Shown here in pieces: positions 61,299 to 64,000 of a stretch of 64,000 nucleotides of DNA. Source of the stretch: Scybalocola_A sp900557175. GTDB lineage: Bacteria; Bacillota; Clostridia; Lachnospirales; Lachnospiraceae. The notes beneath the pieces were generated by a model that was given only the letters and a program-made list of their open reading frames with translations, was not told the origin of the DNA and made no database searches. Location of the stretch: positions 6,310-70,309 of the forward strand of contig CALADH010000013.1 in NCBI GenBank assembly GCA_937890745.1. Direction: 5' to 3'. How positions within the stretch are numbered: the stretch's first letter is position 1; each line of letters starts with the position of its first letter. The translations under genes and the position numbers were made by a program.

Positions 61299-61574
61299 AT
61301 GGTTACGGGGAAATATGTAATTAAAGATGTGTTGGGGATACACATGAAGCCAGCCAGCAATATTGCGGAAATCGCCCTTTCTTTTAAATGCTCGGTTATG
61401 CTTTCTCATGACGGTCACTGTGTCAATGGCAAAAGTATGCTGAGTGTTTTAAGCCTCGGCGCGAAGAAAGGATATGAAATTGAGGTATGCTGTGACGGTG
61501 AGGATGAAAAGGAAGCGCTCGCCGCAATTTTGCAGTGTGTTGAGAAAGATAATTCAGTAAAACAGTCGATATGA
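61299..61574 (+). CDS. HPr-family phosphocarrier-like protein
   Basis: 91 residues. The HPr fold is evident: GIHMKPASNIAEIALSF carries the phospho-histidine (His in GIHMKP) but with Lys in place of the usual second Arg of GLHARPA, and VNGKSMLSVLSLGAKKG keeps the regulatory serine region. It could be a true PTS HPr, or an HPr paralogue for regulation (Crh-like, though Crh lacks the His). ATG 61299 follows AAGGTGGAG. It is alone, with no enzyme I gene beside it. Confidence 0.85.
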   Translation: MVTGKYVIKDVLGIHMKPASNIAEIALSFKCSVMLSHDGHCVNGKSMLSVLSLGAKKGYEIEVCCDGEDEKEALAAILQCVEKDNSVKQSI

Positions 61575-61575
61575 T

Positions 61576-61601
61576 AAAAGCCGCCGCAAGGGCGGCTTTT
61601 T
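61576..61601 (+). terminator. Terminator after HPr-like gene
   Basis: AAAAGCCGCC-GCAA-GGGCGGCTTTTT: compact GC-rich hairpin with T5, starting 2 bp after the stop codon. Confidence 0.9.
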
Positions 61602-61640
61602 CAAGTTGCAATAACTATCAAGAATTTTATGTATTTTGTA

Positions 61641-61669
61641 TTGCAAATAGAATAAAAACAGTATATAAT
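61641..61669 (+). promoter_or_regulatory. Promoter upstream of membrane hydrolase
   Basis: -35 TTGCAA, 17-bp spacer, -10 TATAAT. Transcription would start near 61676, about 120 nt upstream of the start codon and ahead of a terminator hairpin. Confidence 0.65.
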
Positions 61670-61704
61670 ATATTTAAAAATACTAGCCACGGAGATTATT
61701 GGAG

Positions 61705-61746
61705 AAAAAGGCATACGACAGTTTCGTTCTGTTTGTATGCCTTTTT
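61705..61746 (+). terminator. Terminator in hydrolase leader (attenuator candidate)
   Basis: AAAAAGGCATACGACAG pairs with CTGT-TT-GTATGCCTTTTT. It lies between the promoter and the ATG at 61799; no alternative promoter is obvious after it, so read-through or antitermination would be needed. Confidence 0.65.
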
Positions 61747-61798
61747 GTGGGTATTTTTTAACAAAATGTACAAATATGTAGTGAAAAGGAGGATGTTT

Positions 61799-63661
61799 AT
61801 GAAACAAAAAAAAATCAATGCCAAAATCGGATTATGTATTGCATTAATATTGTGTCTTATTAGTATGATTGCGGTATCACTTATTCAAACTGGGGGAAAT
61901 CAAATCAAAATTAAAAAAATGTCGTGGGAAACTTCTGCAGGTCATCAAATTAGCGCTGATTTATGGATTCCGCCAAATGCGACGATAAAATCGCCTGCCC
62001 CGGCGGTTATTACTATTGAAGGATGGTACAATAATAAAGAAATGCAGGATTTATATACTATAGAATTAGCACGTCGAGGTTATGTTGTTCTCACGATGGA
62101 TCTGCATGGACATGGAAATTCAGAAAGTCTTCCTTCAGATCAATTGTACGAAGGCGCAGTTGGTGTAGATGGTGCTGTTCAGATGGTTGCAAGTTTGCCG
62201 TATGTGGATACTTCCCGTATTGGTATCAGTGGTCATTCTAGCGGAGGAACTGCAGCTAACATGGCTGTTACTATTGATAATACACGGGAAACACCGCTTA
62301 TTGCCGCTATTCTCCATCAAGCTGCTGACTGGCAAGATGATACGGGCGGAGACCACAGCGGTGAATATGGAAATCGTAGTATTGGCATAATTGCCAGTGA
62401 ATACGATGATTTCTATTTCGGAACATATGATGAAAATGGTGAAATGCTTACCACGCCTAGAGAATTTATGCAAACTGAAGGGGCAAAAAAATTTTTGAAT
62501 TTTAATGATGATATTACTTCTTTTGAAGGTGATGCTTTGGCAAATCATTTTTATGAACGTGAAATTGATGAAAAGAATGCATATCGTATCATTTACCGAC
62601 CAACTTGTATTCATCCAGCGGTTGTATTTTCACCTACTTGTGTGGAGTATGCTGTAGAGTTTTTTGATACTGTATTTGGCGCACCTAATCCAATTGCAGC
62701 ATCTAATCAAATTTGGCAATGGAAAACAGTTTTTAATACGTTAGGCTTGATTGGTTTCTTTTTATTTTTGGTCTGTTTCCCAATTTGTCTTTTAAATACG
62801 GGTTTTTTCAAAAATTTAAAAGTTCAAATGACAATTAATGCTGCACCTGTGCCTAAGCGAACTGGAAAAATTTGGTTTTTCAGTTTAATGCTGTTGTCTA
62901 TACTCTTTTCAGGATTTAGTTATTTGTTTGTAATGCGAAATGTATATTCCACGACAACGGATTTATTCCCTCAGACAGCTTCTTTAAGTATTGGTGTATG
63001 GTCTGCCGCATGTGGTATTTTTTCCATTCTTCTGATGGTGATTTTTTATCAGTTTTATGGGAAAAAGCATAATTTATCCCTGTATACTTCAGGTGTTATT
63101 ATTTCTTTAAAAAAGCTTGGGAAAACAATCCTTTTGGCGGTGTTGGTCGTTGTATGTGCTTTTGGACTTGTATTTTTTGCTGATTATTTTTTTAAAGCAG
63201 ATTTTCGACTTTGGACACTTGCAGTTAAAACCTTCCAAGCAGATAAGGTGTTTATCGCCTTGCGATTTTTGCCTTTCTTCCTAGTGTACTATGTGGCAAA
63301 TTCTATTTCCATAAACTGTTTTAATTACAATAAGATTGGTGGAGAGATAGGAAATGCAATCCTTTTGGGACTGGCTAACATTATTGCCCCTATTTTCATA
63401 GTGGCAATACAATATATCGGTTTCTATAGTACTGGGCGGCCTTTCTTCGGCCTAACAGAAGGTGAAAGAATCCTTGCCATTTGGTTATTCCCGATAATCG
63501 TAATTTTATTTCTTACTGCGATTATATCTCGGCTTATTTATAAAAAAACTGGAAATCCTTATTTGGCAGGTTTAATTAATGCAATGATTGTCGTAATGAT
63601 TACTTGCTCTAATACTTTTACTACATTAAGTGCCGGTACTTTGATTGCTACGACATTTTAA
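61799..63661 (+). CDS. Membrane protein with alpha/beta-hydrolase domain
   Basis: 620 residues. One N-terminal helix (about 10-32) is followed by an extracellular alpha/beta-hydrolase (about 40-305): nucleophile Ser in ISGHSSGGTAAN, upstream VVLTMDLHGHGNS oxyanion region, and a late CIHPAVVFSPT with a histidine. The C-terminal 300 residues hold about eight membrane helices. It could be an acyl-ester hydrolase acting on surface or antibiotic-like molecules; substrate unknown. ATG 61799 is used with AAAAGGAGG 7 nt before it, not the longer frame from 61571. AT-rich and rich in rare codons relative to neighbours, so possibly acquired. Confidence 0.75.
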   Translation: MKQKKINAKIGLCIALILCLISMIAVSLIQTGGNQIKIKKMSWETSAGHQISADLWIPPNATIKSPAPAVITIEGWYNNKEMQDLYTIELARRGYVVLTMDLHGHGNSESLPSDQLYEGAVGVDGAVQMVASLPYVDTSRIGISGHSSGGTAANMAVTIDNTRETPLIAAILHQAADWQDDTGGDHSGEYGNRSIGIIASEYDDFYFGTYDENGEMLTTPREFMQTEGAKKFLNFNDDITSFEGDALANHFYEREIDEKNAYRIIYRPTCIHPAVVFSPTCVEYAVEFFDTVFGAPNPIAASNQIWQWKTVFNTLGLIGFFLFLVCFPICLLNTGFFKNLKVQMTINAAPVPKRTGKIWFFSLMLLSILFSGFSYLFVMRNVYSTTTDLFPQTASLSIGVWSAACGIFSILLMVIFYQFYGKKHNLSLYTSGVIISLKKLGKTILLAVLVVVCAFGLVFFADYFFKADFRLWTLAVKTFQADKVFIALRFLPFFLVYYVANSISINCFNYNKIGGEIGNAILLGLANIIAPIFIVAIQYIGFYSTGRPFFGLTEGERILAIWLFPIIVILFLTAIISRLIYKKTGNPYLAGLINAMIVVMITCSNTFTTLSAGTLIATTF

Positions 63662-63703
63662 TAAAATATTCATAAACTTGGAAACAGGTAATTAGAAAAC
63701 AGA

Positions 63704-63744
63704 AGGCAGATGTCACTTGTATGAGTATCATCTGCCTGTTCCTT
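63704..63744 (+). terminator. Terminator after membrane hydrolase
   Basis: AGGCAGATG pairs with CATCTGCCT (63704-63712 with 63729-63737), then GTTCCTTTT. Confidence 0.8.
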
Positions 63745-63799
63745 TTATGAGTATTCTGATTTTTGAATTTTAGGACAAGTAGTATCGCCTGATGTTTTT

Positions 63800-63910
63800 T
63801 TAATTTACAGATATCGCACGCAGTATATTGAAGATTGTATAGGCAAGGTCACGTGTTGTCAAAACTACTGAATCGTCTTTGCGGTATGGTGATAAAACAA
63901 TTGACAACAT
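63800..63910 (-). other. Short coding-like frame, possible gene remnant
   Basis: Reading from ATG 63910: MLSIVLSPYRKDDSVVLTTR, then DLAYTIFNILRAISVN (36 residues). The frame is open farther upstream to about 63950 and looks protein-like, but has no ribosome site. It may be the tail of a decayed gene. The rest of 63745-64000 shows no gene. Confidence 0.35.
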
Positions 63911-63944
63911 ACTTGTAGTTTTAAATTCTGTATACAAAAAAAAC

Positions 63945-63989
63945 CCCATAAACGAGGGAGGCCCGGCGAGGTGGTCGGTCTCGCCGGGC
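63945..63989. repeat. GC-rich inverted repeat with adjacent A-run at right edge
   Basis: GCCCGGCGAG (63961-63970) and CTCGCCGGGC (63980-63989), perfect 10-bp arms with a 9-nt loop. An A8 run at 63938-63945 makes T8 on the minus strand about 20 nt beyond, so it could end a minus-strand gene lying outside the window. Confidence 0.5.
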
Positions 63990-64000
63990 GAATGTTATGA

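Noticed and set aside
1..64000. Searches by eye for tRNA, rRNA, CRISPR arrays, IS ends and att sites
   Set aside because: No cloverleaf TPsiC/acceptor pairing, spaced direct repeats or transposase frames were seen; a computed scan could still find a missed tRNA.

Overview
The window is a chromosome segment of a low-GC Gram-positive anaerobe, most like a gut clostridium of the Lachnospiraceae. Four kinds of evidence point there. Gene order rho-rpmE-DUF1385-prmC-prfA is typical of clostridia. There are [FeFe] hydrogenases, a reverse rubrerythrin and PerR. Shine-Dalgarno sequences are strong, with frequent GTG and TTG starts. There are several glycan-use genes (sulfatase, GPH symporter, two GH3 enzymes, a sugar ABC importer). 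The genus cannot be fixed from sequence alone. No rRNA, tRNA, CRISPR array, insertion sequence or origin was found.

Layout. 1-4.4 kb: end of a sulfatase, GPH sugar symporter and GH3 glycosidase in one operon. 4.4-6 kb: MATE exporter with its own promoter and palindrome. 6.2-6.4 kb: decayed gene tail. 6.6-10.3 kb: nadA-nadB-nadC-niaR (de novo NAD synthesis and its repressor). 10.3-10.8 kb: unexplained spacer. 10.8-12.4 kb: birA-bioY on the minus strand with a BirA operator. 12.6-14.1 kb: DUF3783 protein and Rex-type ldh. 14.2-20.7 kb: AraC regulator, sugar ABC importer without an ATPase, second GH3. 20.8-21.0 kb: another gene tail. 21.1-26.0 kb: carB and gdhA on the minus strand. 26.4-31.3 kb: rho, rpmE, DUF1385, prmC, prfA. 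31.5-33.8 kb: two PLP aminotransferases. 34-35.6 kb: secreted DUF4214 protein. 35.8-37.8 kb: AT-rich AAA ATPase plus putative PD-(D/E)XK nuclease. 37.8-41.3 kb: nuclease-helicase and a beta-hydroxyacid dehydrogenase. 41.3-45.9 kb: hydrogenase/H2-sensing operon. 46.1-48.6 kb: perR, reverse rubrerythrin, fucO. 48.6-54.3 kb: zinc-ribbon membrane proteins (one frameshifted), lipoprotein, small regulators and a membrane-tethered ECF sigma factor. 54.4-59.8 kb: Gx transporter/NusG-II pair, nucleoid-associated protein, metA, P-type ATPase. 59.9-64 kb: SpoIID/peptidoglycan-binding protein, HPr-like protein, membrane hydrolase behind a possible attenuator, and the tail of an unexplained region.

Redox control links several loci. 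Near-perfect Rex operators lie before ldh and before the hydrogenase operon, so fermentative NADH disposal by lactate and possibly H2 metabolism would answer to NADH/NAD+. PerR-type 7-1-7 palindromes lie at perR itself and at the rubrerythrin gene. The BirA operator overlaps the -35 of birA-bioY.

The best candidates for undescribed biology are: the AT-rich AAA ATPase/PD-(D/E)XK pair at 35.8-37.8 kb, which looks like an anti-phage module; the ECF sigma factor fused to a transmembrane and extracellular domain at 52.1-54.3 kb with a small ORF directly upstream; the sensory hydrogenase that keeps its H-cluster ligands but lacks the proton-relay cysteine; and the Arg/Asp-rich repeat insert in Rho. 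All functional assignments come from reading the sequence; no database search was run.
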